Position numbers and translations under genes: made by a program
From: Acidimicrobiaceae bacterium
Lineage (GTDB): Bacteria; Actinomycetota; Acidimicrobiia; Acidimicrobiales; UBA8592
Length of the DNA: 55,667 bases
Direction of reading: 5' to 3'
Assembly (NCBI GenBank): GCA_002709645.1
Contig: PAQG01000045.1
Span: 1 to 55,667, forward strand
In this document: in pieces, positions 25,682 to 34,348 of the stretch
Position numbering within the stretch: position 1 is the stretch's first letter
Layout: each line of letters begins with the position of its first letter
Notes under the pieces: model-generated
Database searches by the model: none
What the model was told of the DNA's origin: nothing
The model's input: the letters and a program-made list of their open reading frames with translations, nothing else

Positions 25682-25710
25682 AAAAAGGATACGAAATACT
25701 TAATTGCAGG

Positions 25711-25716
25711 TAGCAT
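25711..25716 (+). promoter_or_regulatory. Leaderless-type -10 element of pdxS
   Basis: TAGCAT is followed by TTAAGT and the ATG at 25723, with no Shine-Dalgarno. Confidence 0.5.
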
Positions 25717-25722
25717 TTAAGT

Positions 25723-26625
25723 ATGACTGACGAAGAAACACCCACTTCACGTACTACTGGAACAATTAACGTAAAACGAGGATTGGCAGAAATGTTAAAG
25801 GGTGGTGTGATCATGGACGTAGTTACGCCAGAACAGGCAAAAATTGCTGAAGATGCAGGCGCTGTTGCAGTAATGGCTTTAGAAAGAGTCCCTGCTGATA
25901 TCCGTGTAGATGGTGGAGTTGCAAGAATGAGTGACCCCGAAATGATAGAAGGTATCAAAGCAACGGTAACTATTCCAGTCATGGCGAAGGCAAGAATCGG
26001 ACACTTCGTGGAAGCACAAATACTTGAATCTTTGGGAGTCGACTACGTTGATGAATCAGAAGTACTAACACCAGCTGATGAAAAGCACCATATCGATAAA
26101 TGGGCTTTCACCGTGCCATTCGTCTGCGGTGCAACTAATCTTGGGGAAGCACTTAGACGAATTTCAGAGGGCGCCTGCATGATCCGAAGCAAGGGAGAAG
26201 CTGGCACTGGAAACGTAGTCCAAGCAGTTAGGCACTTGCGAACAATACTAGGAGATATTAAAAAAATCGGGCAAGCAGACTCTGCTGAGATTTTTGATTG
26301 GGCTAAACAACTACAAGCTCCGGTCTCGCTAGTGCAAGAAATTGCTGAAACAGGGAAATTACCCGTACCCATGTTTTGCGCAGGAGGGCTAGCAACCCCA
26401 GCTGATGCGGCTCTAGTCATGCAACTAGGGGCTGAAGCAGTTTTTGTCGGTTCCGGAATATTTAAGTCAGAAAATCCCGAACCACGTGCTAAAGCTATCG
26501 TTGAAGCAACAACCAATTTCAACAATCCTGAAATCCTAGCGAAAGTAAGCAGAGGTCTCGGAGGACCAATGACAGGTATCGGGATGGATGAACTAAACAT
26601 AAAATTAGAAGATCGCGGTTGGTGA
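25723..26625 (+). CDS. pdxS: Pyridoxal 5'-phosphate synthase subunit PdxS
   Basis: This 300-residue barrel builds PLP from ribose 5-phosphate, glyceraldehyde 3-phosphate and ammonia supplied by PdxT. Conserved sites include [41 protein letters not shown] with the catalytic lysine, [10 protein letters not shown] with the second lysine, and FVGSGIFKS. It forms a dodecamer coupled to PdxT subunits. pdxT starts three bases after its stop. Confidence 0.97.
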   Translation: MTDEETPTSRTTGTINVKRGLAEMLKGGVIMDVVTPEQAKIAEDAGAVAVMALERVPADIRVDGGVARMSDPEMIEGIKATVTIPVMAKARIGHFVEAQILESLGVDYVDESEVLTPADEKHHIDKWAFTVPFVCGATNLGEALRRISEGACMIRSKGEAGTGNVVQAVRHLRTILGDIKKIGQADSAEIFDWAKQLQAPVSLVQEIAETGKLPVPMFCAGGLATPADAALVMQLGAEAVFVGSGIFKSENPEPRAKAIVEATTNFNNPEILAKVSRGLGGPMTGIGMDELNIKLEDRGW

Positions 26626-26628
26626 ACC

Positions 26629-27198
26629 TTGAAGGTGGGTGTCCTGGCACTTCAAGGAGCCTTCGAAAGCCATATAAGGATCCTAAATAGTCTTGGCATA
26701 GAAGCAATTGCAATCAGGGACCCCGAAAGCTTAGATAGCGTGAGTGGACTTGTGATCCCAGGAGGCGAGTCAACTGCTATTTCAATGCTGTTGGAATCAA
26801 ACCAATTACGAAAACCATTGGAAGAAAGGCTTTCAGATGGCATGCCAGTCTTTGGGACTTGCGCAGGCATGATCATGCTTTCCACAGAAATTCTTGATGG
26901 GCGGGAAGATCAAACGCCCCTCGCAGCGATTGACATTACTGTTAAGAGAAATGCATTCGGCAGGCAAATAGATTCATTTGAATCTCAATTGGATATTAAA
27001 GGTTTTACCTATCCCTTCCCCTCTATATTTATTCGAGCACCTATCGTCGAATCTGTTGGCGAAAGCGTTAACGTTCTCGCCAAATTAGACGACCAGATTG
27101 TTTTGTGTGGCAATGAAACGACTTTGGTGGCATCATTTCATCCAGAACTTTCAAATGATTTAAGAATTCATGAATTGTTCGTATCAATGACAATATAA
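26629..27198 (+). CDS. pdxT: Pyridoxal 5'-phosphate synthase glutaminase subunit PdxT
   Basis: This 189-residue class I glutamine amidotransferase has GVLALQGAFESH, LVIPGGESTAI, the nucleophile in FGTCAGMI, and the catalytic His and Glu in SFHPELSND. It releases ammonia that is channelled to PdxS. TTG start three bases downstream of pdxS, so translation is probably coupled. The final motif LTxDxRxH appears as LSNDLRIHELF. Confidence 0.95.
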   Translation: MKVGVLALQGAFESHIRILNSLGIEAIAIRDPESLDSVSGLVIPGGESTAISMLLESNQLRKPLEERLSDGMPVFGTCAGMIMLSTEILDGREDQTPLAAIDITVKRNAFGRQIDSFESQLDIKGFTYPFPSIFIRAPIVESVGESVNVLAKLDDQIVLCGNETTLVASFHPELSNDLRIHELFVSMTI

Positions 27199-27223
27199 GG
27201 TTCCAATCGAAAGGGGGGCAAAT

Positions 27224-27973
27224 ATGTCCGGGCATTCCAAATGGGCGACTATAAAACACAAGAAAGGCGCTGCTGACAAAAAACGTGGAAAATTATTTGC
27301 AAAGCTCATTAAGCAAGTTGAAGTAGCTGCCCGACAAGGAGGAGGAGAACTCGACTCTAATCCAACCTTAAGGACGATGTATCAGAAAGCTCGGGACAAC
27401 TCCGTTCCTCTTGACACCATAGAGAGAGCTATTAAACGGGGAATCGGAGAACTAGAAGGTGTGAACTACGAAGACGTAACTTATGAGGGTTACGCACCTA
27501 ATGGGGTAGCTCTCTACATTGAGACTTTAACAGACAACCGGAATCGAACGGGCTCTGAAGTCAGGTCTGTACTCTCAAAAAATGGGGGGTCTCTGGCAGA
27601 ACCTGGTTCAGTGGCATGGCAATTTCAACGCAAAGGATTGATAGTCCTTCCAAGAGAAATCGATGAAGACCAAATTATGGAAGTTGCTCTTGAAAATGGT
27701 GCCGAAGACCTTGTTGATGAAGGTGATACCTGGAGATTGACTTGTGAACCAACCGAACTCAATCAACTTAGAGATGCTTTGGAAAAGTCAGCTATCTCTT
27801 TCATATCTTCAGATTTAACATTCCTTCCTTCACAAGTTGTTTCACTGCAGGAGACCACTTCAGCAAAACAAGTTCTGAATTTAATTGACCTTCTCGACGA
27901 ACTTGATGATGTTGATGCTGTCCACGCAAACTTTGATATTCCAGATGCGGTCCTGCAAGAGATAGCAGGATAG
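27224..27973 (+). CDS. yebC: YebC/PmpR family protein
   Basis: At 249 residues, the N-terminal MSGHSKWATIKHKKGAADKK and GYAPNGVALYIETLTDNRNRT are diagnostic. Family members were described as DNA-binding regulators and more recently as translation factors for proline stretches; which applies here is not visible. The gene has one of the strongest ribosome-binding sites in the window (AAAGGGGGG) and lies between pdxT and ruvC, as in mycobacteria. Confidence 0.94.
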   Translation: MSGHSKWATIKHKKGAADKKRGKLFAKLIKQVEVAARQGGGELDSNPTLRTMYQKARDNSVPLDTIERAIKRGIGELEGVNYEDVTYEGYAPNGVALYIETLTDNRNRTGSEVRSVLSKNGGSLAEPGSVAWQFQRKGLIVLPREIDEDQIMEVALENGAEDLVDEGDTWRLTCEPTELNQLRDALEKSAISFISSDLTFLPSQVVSLQETTSAKQVLNLIDLLDELDDVDAVHANFDIPDAVLQEIAG

Positions 27974-28005
27974 AAACAATACACCGGCAAGGGGTCAAAA
28001 AACCC

Positions 28006-28011
28006 TATAAT
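28006..28011 (+). promoter_or_regulatory. Consensus -10 (TATAAT) of leaderless ruvC
   Basis: A perfect TATAAT ends seven bases before the ruvC ATG, so the predicted start of transcription falls on the start codon. No Shine-Dalgarno precedes the gene and no good -35 is visible. Confidence 0.55.
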
Positions 28012-28018
28012 CGTACAT

Positions 28019-28501
28019 ATGTTCGTTTTAGGAATAGACCCAGGTTTATCACGCTGTGGCTACGGAGTGATAGAAATAAACAACCGGAAAGAGCGCGCAG
28101 TCGCAGCTGGAGTAATAAGAACTTCTCCTGAATACGAGTTGCCTAATAGGCTGCTTGAATTTCGAAATGAATTTAGAAAACTATTACAGGAGTTCACACC
28201 AGAGGTTATAGCTATAGAACGCGTGCTCTTTCAGCGAAATGTAAGAACTGCAATTTCTGTAGGGCAAGTAATAGGTGTTGTTATGGTCGAAGGAATAGAT
28301 GCTGGATGCAAAGTCATTGAATACTCCCCAAACGAAGTAAAACTAGCTGTTGCTGGGCATGGGGGAGCTGACAAAATAGAAATGGAACAGATGGTCAGAA
28401 CATTGCTCCACATAAAAACTCCCTTAGACCCAGTTGATGCAGCAGACGCACTTGCTTTAGCCCTTTGTTATTCTGCGAATAAACACGTAGGAGTGGCATG
28501 A
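28019..28501 (+). CDS. ruvC: Crossover junction endodeoxyribonuclease RuvC
   Basis: This Holliday junction resolvase of 160 residues has an RNase H fold with acidic residues in LGIDPGLSRCGYGV, IAIERVLF and the C-terminal DAADALALAL. It acts with RuvAB at recombination intermediates. The ATG at 28019 sits seven bases after a perfect -10, and its stop overlaps ruvA by four bases. Confidence 0.95.
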   Translation: MFVLGIDPGLSRCGYGVIEINNRKERAVAAGVIRTSPEYELPNRLLEFRNEFRKLLQEFTPEVIAIERVLFQRNVRTAISVGQVIGVVMVEGIDAGCKVIEYSPNEVKLAVAGHGGADKIEMEQMVRTLLHIKTPLDPVDAADALALALCYSANKHVGVA

Positions 28502-29103
28502 CTATCGGTAGTCTTCGAGGGACTTTAACTATCAAGGAAGAGAGCGAGATTATTCTTGAAGTAACAGGAGTTGGGTATCGAATTCAAATTTCACCATCAA
28601 CCTTTGAAAGTATCGGACCGGTAGGAGAAAAAACTTTAATATACATCCATCACCATTTTAGAGAAGATAACCAAATACTTTATGGGTTTATAGCTAGAGC
28701 GGAGTGCCTATTCTTTGAAGCGCTTATCGCAGCACATGGTGTCGGGCCTTCATTAGGGCTAGCGATTTTATCAACTTACGATCCAGAAGAATTAAGTAAG
28801 ATAATTGCAAATGAAGACGCAGAAGCTTTATGTCTTGTTCCTGGTATCGGTAAAAAAACTGCCGCGAGATTGATAATTGAACTCCAGTCAAAACTTCACC
28901 TTGCAGAAATAGCTACTAGTAGCGTTTCTTCTCCAAGCGGGGCAAAAGCATCAAGTAATACTAAAGATGTTCGTGAAGCACTTACGGGTCTTGGATATGG
29001 TAATGAGGAAATTTATGAAGCTATGAAAGATTTACCCACAGAAGGAGACGTTTCCGATTTACTTAAATTGGCCCTACGAGAGTTAGCTTCGGTATCATCA
29101 TGA
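28498..29103 (+). CDS. ruvA: Holliday junction DNA helicase subunit RuvA
   Basis: This 201-residue DNA-binding tetramer subunit loads RuvB. The N-terminal OB fold includes VTGVGYRIQIS; helix-hairpin-helix motifs are visible as AAHGVGPSLGLAIL and VPGIGKKTAARLIIEL; the C-terminal domain III (DVREALTGLGYGNEEIYEAM) contacts RuvB. ATG overlaps the ruvC stop. Confidence 0.96.
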   Translation: MTIGSLRGTLTIKEESEIILEVTGVGYRIQISPSTFESIGPVGEKTLIYIHHHFREDNQILYGFIARAECLFFEALIAAHGVGPSLGLAILSTYDPEELSKIIANEDAEALCLVPGIGKKTAARLIIELQSKLHLAEIATSSVSSPSGAKASSNTKDVREALTGLGYGNEEIYEAMKDLPTEGDVSDLLKLALRELASVSS

Positions 29104-29126
29104 TTGAGAAAATTGAGAGTTGAACA

Positions 29127-30191
29127 ATGAGAGACGAACTGCTTTCCCCAAGTCAGTCCATTGAAGACGGCGAAGATAATAGTGAAAAAGAAACGAATGG
29201 GTTAAGGCCTACAAGCCTGATGGACTTCGTGGGCCAATCAGAGCTCAAAGAACATCTAGAAATTATTCTTGGTGCAGCAAAGAAACGAAACAAACCTCCA
29301 GATCATCTTCTCTTTGCCGGCCCACCAGGTTTGGGAAAGACAACACTAGCCAATATTGTTGCTCATGAAATGGGAGTTAATCTCCACAGTACATCAGGGC
29401 CTGCACTTGAACGTGCAGGCGACCTAGCAGCTATTCTCACAAAACTTGAACCTGGAGATGTGTTATTTATTGATGAAATACACCGACTATCTAAGGCTGT
29501 GGAAGAGGTTCTCTACCCAGCCATGGAAGATTACCAACTAGATATCGTTCTAGGAAAGGGACCCGCAGCGAGATCAGTGCGTTTATCTGTAGCTCCGTTC
29601 ACATTAGTCGCTGCTACAACTCGCACAGGGCTCATTACTGGTCCACTCCGAGACAGATTCGGGTTGGTCGCACGCCTTGACTATTACGATTCTGCTGACC
29701 TAAACACAATTGTGCTTCGGTCTGCAGGGATCTTTGGTATCCATATAGAGGAAGCAGGGAGCAAAGAAATATCGCTACGGGCTCGTGGAACCCCTAGAAT
29801 AGCTAACCGTCTTCTTAGGAGAGTACGTGATTTTTCCGAAATGAAAGCGGAAGGGATTATCGATCAAAAAACAGCAGAAGAAGGCCTTAAGGTGTTCGGC
29901 ATTGATCAGAAAGGTTTAGATAAAGTTGATAGAGCGATTCTTCAAGCTCTTTGCCAACAGTTCAATGGAGGACCTGTTGGACTTTCTACTCTCGCAATCA
30001 GCGTTTCTGAACCTACTGAAACCGTTGAGGATGTTTATGAACCTTTCTTAATACAGCAGGGCTTAATCATGCGAACTCCACGCGGAAGAATAGCGACACC
30101 ATCAGCATGGGATCACCTTGATTTAGAACCCCCAGTGAATAATACGGCGGAAAAACAAGCCCCAAATCTACTCAATGAACTAGATAAATAG
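29127..30191 (+). CDS. ruvB: Holliday junction branch-migration ATPase RuvB
   Basis: This 354-residue AAA+ motor has [18 protein letters not shown], Walker [11 protein letters not shown], Walker [12 protein letters not shown], sensor 1 [18 protein letters not shown] and the C-terminal winged helix with [16 protein letters not shown]. It drives branch migration with RuvA. It starts 23 bases after ruvA. Confidence 0.97.
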   Translation: MRDELLSPSQSIEDGEDNSEKETNGLRPTSLMDFVGQSELKEHLEIILGAAKKRNKPPDHLLFAGPPGLGKTTLANIVAHEMGVNLHSTSGPALERAGDLAAILTKLEPGDVLFIDEIHRLSKAVEEVLYPAMEDYQLDIVLGKGPAARSVRLSVAPFTLVAATTRTGLITGPLRDRFGLVARLDYYDSADLNTIVLRSAGIFGIHIEEAGSKEISLRARGTPRIANRLLRRVRDFSEMKAEGIIDQKTAEEGLKVFGIDQKGLDKVDRAILQALCQQFNGGPVGLSTLAISVSEPTETVEDVYEPFLIQQGLIMRTPRGRIATPSAWDHLDLEPPVNNTAEKQAPNLLNELDK

Positions 30192-30204
30192 ATCTCAAAG
30201 AACC

Positions 30205-31197
30205 TTGGATACATCACACTTTGATTACGAGTTGCCAAAGAATGCGATAGCTCAGCACCCCTTAGAATTTCGCGAAAATTCTAGATTGCTTGTAGACGGA
30301 GAAATAATAAGCCATAAGAAGACTAAAGACTTGCCTGACTTACTAGAAGAGGGAGATGTCATCGTCCTAAACGAAACTAGGGTTATGTCTTCAAGAATGA
30401 AGTTTCGTAAAGAAACCGGAGGAATGGTAGAACTACTTGCTTTGGAAGAACATAAAGAAGACTCATGGGAAGCTTTGATTCGCCCTAGTAGAAAAGTTCC
30501 AGTAGGAAGTGATTTGTTTGATGAGGATGGCGATCCTGTAATACGCGTAGGTGAAGCATCTGGCGATGGAACGAGATACATATATTCCTTACAGGGTACG
30601 ATGCAGGAACTATTCCAAAAATACGGTGAAGTTCCCTTGCCTCCTTATATTGAACGGCAATTGGATGATGAAGAACGATACCAAACAGTTTTTTCAAATA
30701 GGGAATCTTCTGTTGCCGCCCCAACTGCTGGTTTGCATTTTACTGAAGAGACACTTCAGCGCTGTGTGCAGCGTGGGGTTCATATAACGAAATTGGAACT
30801 AAGTGTTGGTCTTGGAACGTTCCGCCCTATTTCTACAGAGTCAATAGGGAACCATCGAATGCATGAAGAAAAGTATTCTGTTAGTGAAGATGTATGGGAG
30901 CTTTGCAAACAAGCTAACCGTGTTGTGGCTGTAGGAACGACAGTGGTGCGCGCCCTGGAATCAGTTGCAGCCACCGGTAACCTTTCCGGCCGTACTGACC
31001 TATTTATCACTCCAGGTTTCGAATTCAATGTGGTTGACGTTTTAATGACAAATTTCCATTTACCTCGATCTAGTCTTTTGGTAATGATCGAAGCATTCGT
31101 CGGACCACGGTGGAAAGACCTATATCAAATTGCTTTAGATGAAGGTTACCGATTTCTTTCTTTGGGCGACGCTATGTTTATTAAACGATCAAAATGA
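30205..31197 (+). CDS. queA: S-adenosylmethionine:tRNA ribosyltransferase-isomerase QueA
   Basis: This 330-residue enzyme transfers the ribose moiety of SAM to preQ1-modified tRNA to make epoxyqueuosine. It has HFDYELPKNAIAQHPLE at the N terminus, DVIVLNETRVMSSRM, AAPTAGLHFT and VGLGTFRPI, and the C-terminal TNFHLPRSSLLVMIEAFVG. TTG start. The queA-tgt pair is inserted between ruvB and yajC as in many Gram-negatives; mycobacteria lack it at this place. Confidence 0.95.
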   Translation: MDTSHFDYELPKNAIAQHPLEFRENSRLLVDGEIISHKKTKDLPDLLEEGDVIVLNETRVMSSRMKFRKETGGMVELLALEEHKEDSWEALIRPSRKVPVGSDLFDEDGDPVIRVGEASGDGTRYIYSLQGTMQELFQKYGEVPLPPYIERQLDDEERYQTVFSNRESSVAAPTAGLHFTEETLQRCVQRGVHITKLELSVGLGTFRPISTESIGNHRMHEEKYSVSEDVWELCKQANRVVAVGTTVVRALESVAATGNLSGRTDLFITPGFEFNVVDVLMTNFHLPRSSLLVMIEAFVGPRWKDLYQIALDEGYRFLSLGDAMFIKRSK

Positions 31198-31225
31198 CTA
31201 TTTACTAAAAAGTTGGACTTTGTAA

Positions 31226-32350
31226 ATGACATCTGAACAGACACCAAGATTTTCCGTTCTTGCTAGAGATGGCAATGCTCGTGTCGGGGAATTATCAATG
31301 AACCGTCATAGTCTCCAAACACCGACATTTATGCCAGTAGGTACAAGAGGTTCAGTGAGAACGATCACCTCGCAAGACTTAGAAGAACTAGGCGCAGATA
31401 TAATCCTTGGTAATACCTATCACCTGATGCTTCGCCCGGGAGAGAAACTTATCAAAGAATTTGGTGGCTTGCATGAGTTTGCAAATTGGAACCGTCTGAT
31501 ATTAACCGACTCAGGAGGGTATCAAGTCTTTTCCTTGGAACCAGATGTTGATGACGACGGAGTCACATTTAAATCCACTTATGACGGCAGCTACCACAGA
31601 TTAACGCCAGAAAAAGCCGTTGAAATCCAGAACACTCTGGGTTCAGACATACAAATGGCATTAGACGTTTGCCCACCTTTGCCCGCAGATAAAGAAGTAA
31701 TTGAACTAGCTGTAGAAAGAACGCAGTTATGGGCGGAAAGAGCGCGCCGGCATTTTCTGAATCTAAAGACTGAACTAACTAAGGATCAGTCACAATTTGG
31801 GATAGTGCAAGGAGGTCTTGACTTAAGTCTTCGGAGAAAATCTGCAGAGCAAATCGTTGAAATCGGATTTGATGGGTATGCAATTGGTGGATTATCGGTT
31901 GGAGAAACAAGAGAAGAGATGCTTGATCCAATGAGCGAAAGCACAAAGCACCTCCCGTTGGAGAGGCCGAGATACTTTATGGGGTTAGGAGATCCAGCGG
32001 GTTTAGTAGAAGCAATTTCTTGCGGTATTGACATGTTTGATTGTGTATGGCCAACACGGCTAGCAAGGCATGGAACTGCCTTAACAACGCAGGGTCGTAT
32101 CAACCTAAGTGCAGCTAAATATGCCAAAAGTGATGAACCTATTGACCCTGAATTCACTGAAAATTCAACGTCACGGTGGTCCAGAGGTTACATACGCCAC
32201 CTTCTATCTGTAGGAGAACCAGTAGCTGGACGAATCCTCACACTACATAATCTTGCTTGGACTTTTGCTTTCATGCAAAGAGCGAGAGAGGCAATTATGA
32301 GTGATAATTTCAAGGAATTTCGAAGAAAAACCCTTGAAATCTGGGGATAA
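31226..32350 (+). CDS. tgt: tRNA-guanine transglycosylase Tgt lacking the zinc-binding cysteines
   Basis: The enzyme exchanges guanine-34 for preQ1 in GUN-anticodon tRNAs. The 374-residue barrel keeps the catalytic parts: ILTDSGGYQVFS, MALDVCPPLP, GFDGYAIGGLSVGE and GIDMFDCVWPTRLARHG. However, the C-terminal zinc site (CxCxxC...H) is changed: residues 307-326 read DPEFTENSTSRWSRGYIRHL where DPECDCYTC-type sequence is usual; all three Cys are absent, while the LHN histidine is kept. There is no cysteine in the last 90 residues. Either the subdomain folds without zinc or the protein has a modified role. Confidence 0.9.
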   Translation: MTSEQTPRFSVLARDGNARVGELSMNRHSLQTPTFMPVGTRGSVRTITSQDLEELGADIILGNTYHLMLRPGEKLIKEFGGLHEFANWNRLILTDSGGYQVFSLEPDVDDDGVTFKSTYDGSYHRLTPEKAVEIQNTLGSDIQMALDVCPPLPADKEVIELAVERTQLWAERARRHFLNLKTELTKDQSQFGIVQGGLDLSLRRKSAEQIVEIGFDGYAIGGLSVGETREEMLDPMSESTKHLPLERPRYFMGLGDPAGLVEAISCGIDMFDCVWPTRLARHGTALTTQGRINLSAAKYAKSDEPIDPEFTENSTSRWSRGYIRHLLSVGEPVAGRILTLHNLAWTFAFMQRAREAIMSDNFKEFRRKTLEIWG

Positions 32351-32444
32351 ATTTCAAGATTCCAGAATGTGGAAGCGATACTTAGGGTTCTGAAGTTTGT
32401 TACGGTAACATTTGGAACGAACCAAACTAACGATAGGGCATTTA

Positions 32445-32717
32445 ATGGGTGGAGCACTTTTTATTCCAATTTTATTACTTCTGATGTATTTCATGATTCT
32501 GCGTCCACAACAGAAAGCAAGAAAAGCACAAGCAGCAATGCTAGCAAGCTTGGATGTTGGCGATGACGTTGTTACTGACTCTGGAATCTACGGAACGGTA
32601 AGTGACCTTGACGGGGGAACAGTTTTTTTGATGGTCGCCGATGGAATTGAATTAAAGATAAGTAAAGCGAACATTGCAAAGCTTATTACTTACGACGGAA
32701 TAACGGACGAGGCCTAG
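32445..32717 (+). CDS. yajC: Preprotein translocase accessory subunit YajC
   Basis: This small single-span membrane protein has GGALFIPILLLLMYFMILRPQQKARK followed by a compact soluble domain (LDVGDDVVTDSGIYGTVSDL), as in YajC. It associates with SecDF. ATG at 32445 gives 90 residues; a TTG at 32412 would add eleven residues and cannot be excluded. The order yajC-secD-secF is standard. Confidence 0.9.
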   Translation: MGGALFIPILLLLMYFMILRPQQKARKAQAAMLASLDVGDDVVTDSGIYGTVSDLDGGTVFLMVADGIELKISKANIAKLITYDGITDEA

Positions 32718-32730
32718 ACCCTTTAGGTCT
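32716..32730 (+). other. Stem-loop between yajC and secD
   Basis: AGACC and GGTCT form a perfect five-base stem around CTTTA, overlapping the yajC stop codon. The T run (ATTTT) comes after a GC-rich five-base gap, so it is a poor terminator; it may instead stabilise or attenuate the transcript ahead of secD. Confidence 0.3.
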
Positions 32731-32743
32731 CGGGGATTTTGGC

Positions 32744-34348
32744 ATGAAACGAAAAGTTCTGCTTCCGATATTGGGAATTATCCTTATCGTCGGTGGGTTA
32801 CTTTCATGGTCTATCGCCGCAGGAAATAGCGTACTTCTCGGGCTAGACCTTGAAGGCGGTGCCGAAGTCGTATTAGAGCCAGCTAAAGATACTGAACTTA
32901 CCGGATCAGCCTTAGATGAGGCACTTGATAGGTCAGTTGAAATCATTAGAAACCGAGTTGATGGGTTAGGTGTAGCTGAACCAGATATCACTAGACAGTC
33001 AAATCGGATAGTCGTTCAACTTCCAGGTGTTGAGGATCAACAAAGGGCACTGGAAGTAGTAGGGCAAACAGCCGAGCTACGATTCAGGCCAGTTTGCGCG
33101 ATACTCCCACCAATACCTATTGATGTTGATCAAGAACAAACAGGCGATAACGCCACAACTAATGAAGGACCAGTAGGACTACTACCATCAGATGCAGATG
33201 ATCCACCTCAGGAAGGTCCAGAATCAGAAACTAATGAAGATAGTAACATGGCAACTCCTGATGGAATAGGGTGCGAAAACCTGGGTTTCACACAAAACGA
33301 TGCTTTGGGAATGCCAAACACGAATGCCGATGATGACATTGCCGAGAACCCAGTTATTTTACCTCTATTAGATCCTGAAGGTATCCCATATCAGCGACTA
33401 CTTCTCGGAAGAACGATGCTTACAGGAGCTGCCCTAGAAACAGCTGATGCAAGCTTTGCAGGATTAGAATGGAGTGTCTTTCCTACTTTCCGGTCCGGTG
33501 AGGAAGGGATTGACCTCTTTAATGCAGCGGCAAACGCTTGCTTCAACCGTCAACCAATCTGTCAAGTTGGACAATTGGCAATTGTCCTTGATGGAGTAAT
33601 TGAATCTGCCCCAAGTGTAAATACGCCTTACTTTGAGCGAGATCAAATCGTCATTAGCGGTAATTTTGATCAATCTCGAGCCGAAGATACGGCTTTGGTT
33701 TTGCGCTACGGATCATTACCTCTTGAGTTCGGTGATCCAACCGACCCAACTAGTGGTAGTAGAGTAAGGCTTGTTTCAGCAACCTTGGGACAGGATTCAT
33801 TAGACGCTGGGGTAGTAGCAGGGCTAGTTGGTTTATCGCTCGTAGCGCTCTACATGTTCGCTTATTATAAACTTCTGGGTGTAGCAGCGATGCTTTCTCT
33901 CGCTATCTCTGGGACGATGCTTTGGGTCATTCTTTCTTGGCTTTCCGAAACAAGAAGCCTCGCTTTAACCCTTGCTGGAGTCGTTGGACTTATAGTCTCA
34001 ATCGGAACTTCTTTGGATTCAAACGTAGTTTACTTTGAGCACCTGAAAGAAGATATCCGTAATGGGCGGACTTTGCGCTCAGCAGTAGACCAGGCTTTCC
34101 CAATCGCATTTAAAACTATCTTCTGGGCAAATTTAGCTTCGTTGATCGGCGCAGCTATCTTATATTTCCTGACAGTCGGTTCAGTTAGGGGCTTCGCACT
34201 CATGCTCGGCTTAGCATCAATTCTTGACCTTCTTGCTACATATTTCTTTCTACGTCCTGTCGTGAAATTTCTAGGAATGCAAAATTCACTTCAGAAACGC
34301 CCATGGCTGAGTGGCCTTCCATTAGTAGAAAAGGAGGAACAAAAATGA
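32744..34348 (+). CDS. secD: Protein translocase subunit SecD
   Basis: The RND-like SecD uses the proton gradient to pull exported proteins across the membrane. The 534-residue product has an N-terminal helix, the LGLDLEGGAEVVLEP motif, a large external domain, and six C-terminal region helices including VGLIVSIGTSLDSNVVYFEHLKEDIRNG. Between about residues 125 and 200 there is an acidic, low-complexity insertion (rich in Asp, Glu, Asn, Pro) within the external domain. Its TGA overlaps the secF ATG. Confidence 0.94.
   Translation: MKRKVLLPILGIILIVGGLLSWSIAAGNSVLLGLDLEGGAEVVLEPAKDTELTGSALDEALDRSVEIIRNRVDGLGVAEPDITRQSNRIVVQLPGVEDQQRALEVVGQTAELRFRPVCAILPPIPIDVDQEQTGDNATTNEGPVGLLPSDADDPPQEGPESETNEDSNMATPDGIGCENLGFTQNDALGMPNTNADDDIAENPVILPLLDPEGIPYQRLLLGRTMLTGAALETADASFAGLEWSVFPTFRSGEEGIDLFNAAANACFNRQPICQVGQLAIVLDGVIESAPSVNTPYFERDQIVISGNFDQSRAEDTALVLRYGSLPLEFGDPTDPTSGSRVRLVSATLGQDSLDAGVVAGLVGLSLVALYMFAYYKLLGVAAMLSLAISGTMLWVILSWLSETRSLALTLAGVVGLIVSIGTSLDSNVVYFEHLKEDIRNGRTLRSAVDQAFPIAFKTIFWANLASLIGAAILYFLTVGSVRGFALMLGLASILDLLATYFFLRPVVKFLGMQNSLQKRPWLSGLPLVEKEEQK

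Noticed and set aside
32716-32730. Intrinsic terminator ending yajC
   Set aside because: The T run is separated from the stem by CGGGGA and secD follows at once; more likely a transcript hairpin than a terminator.
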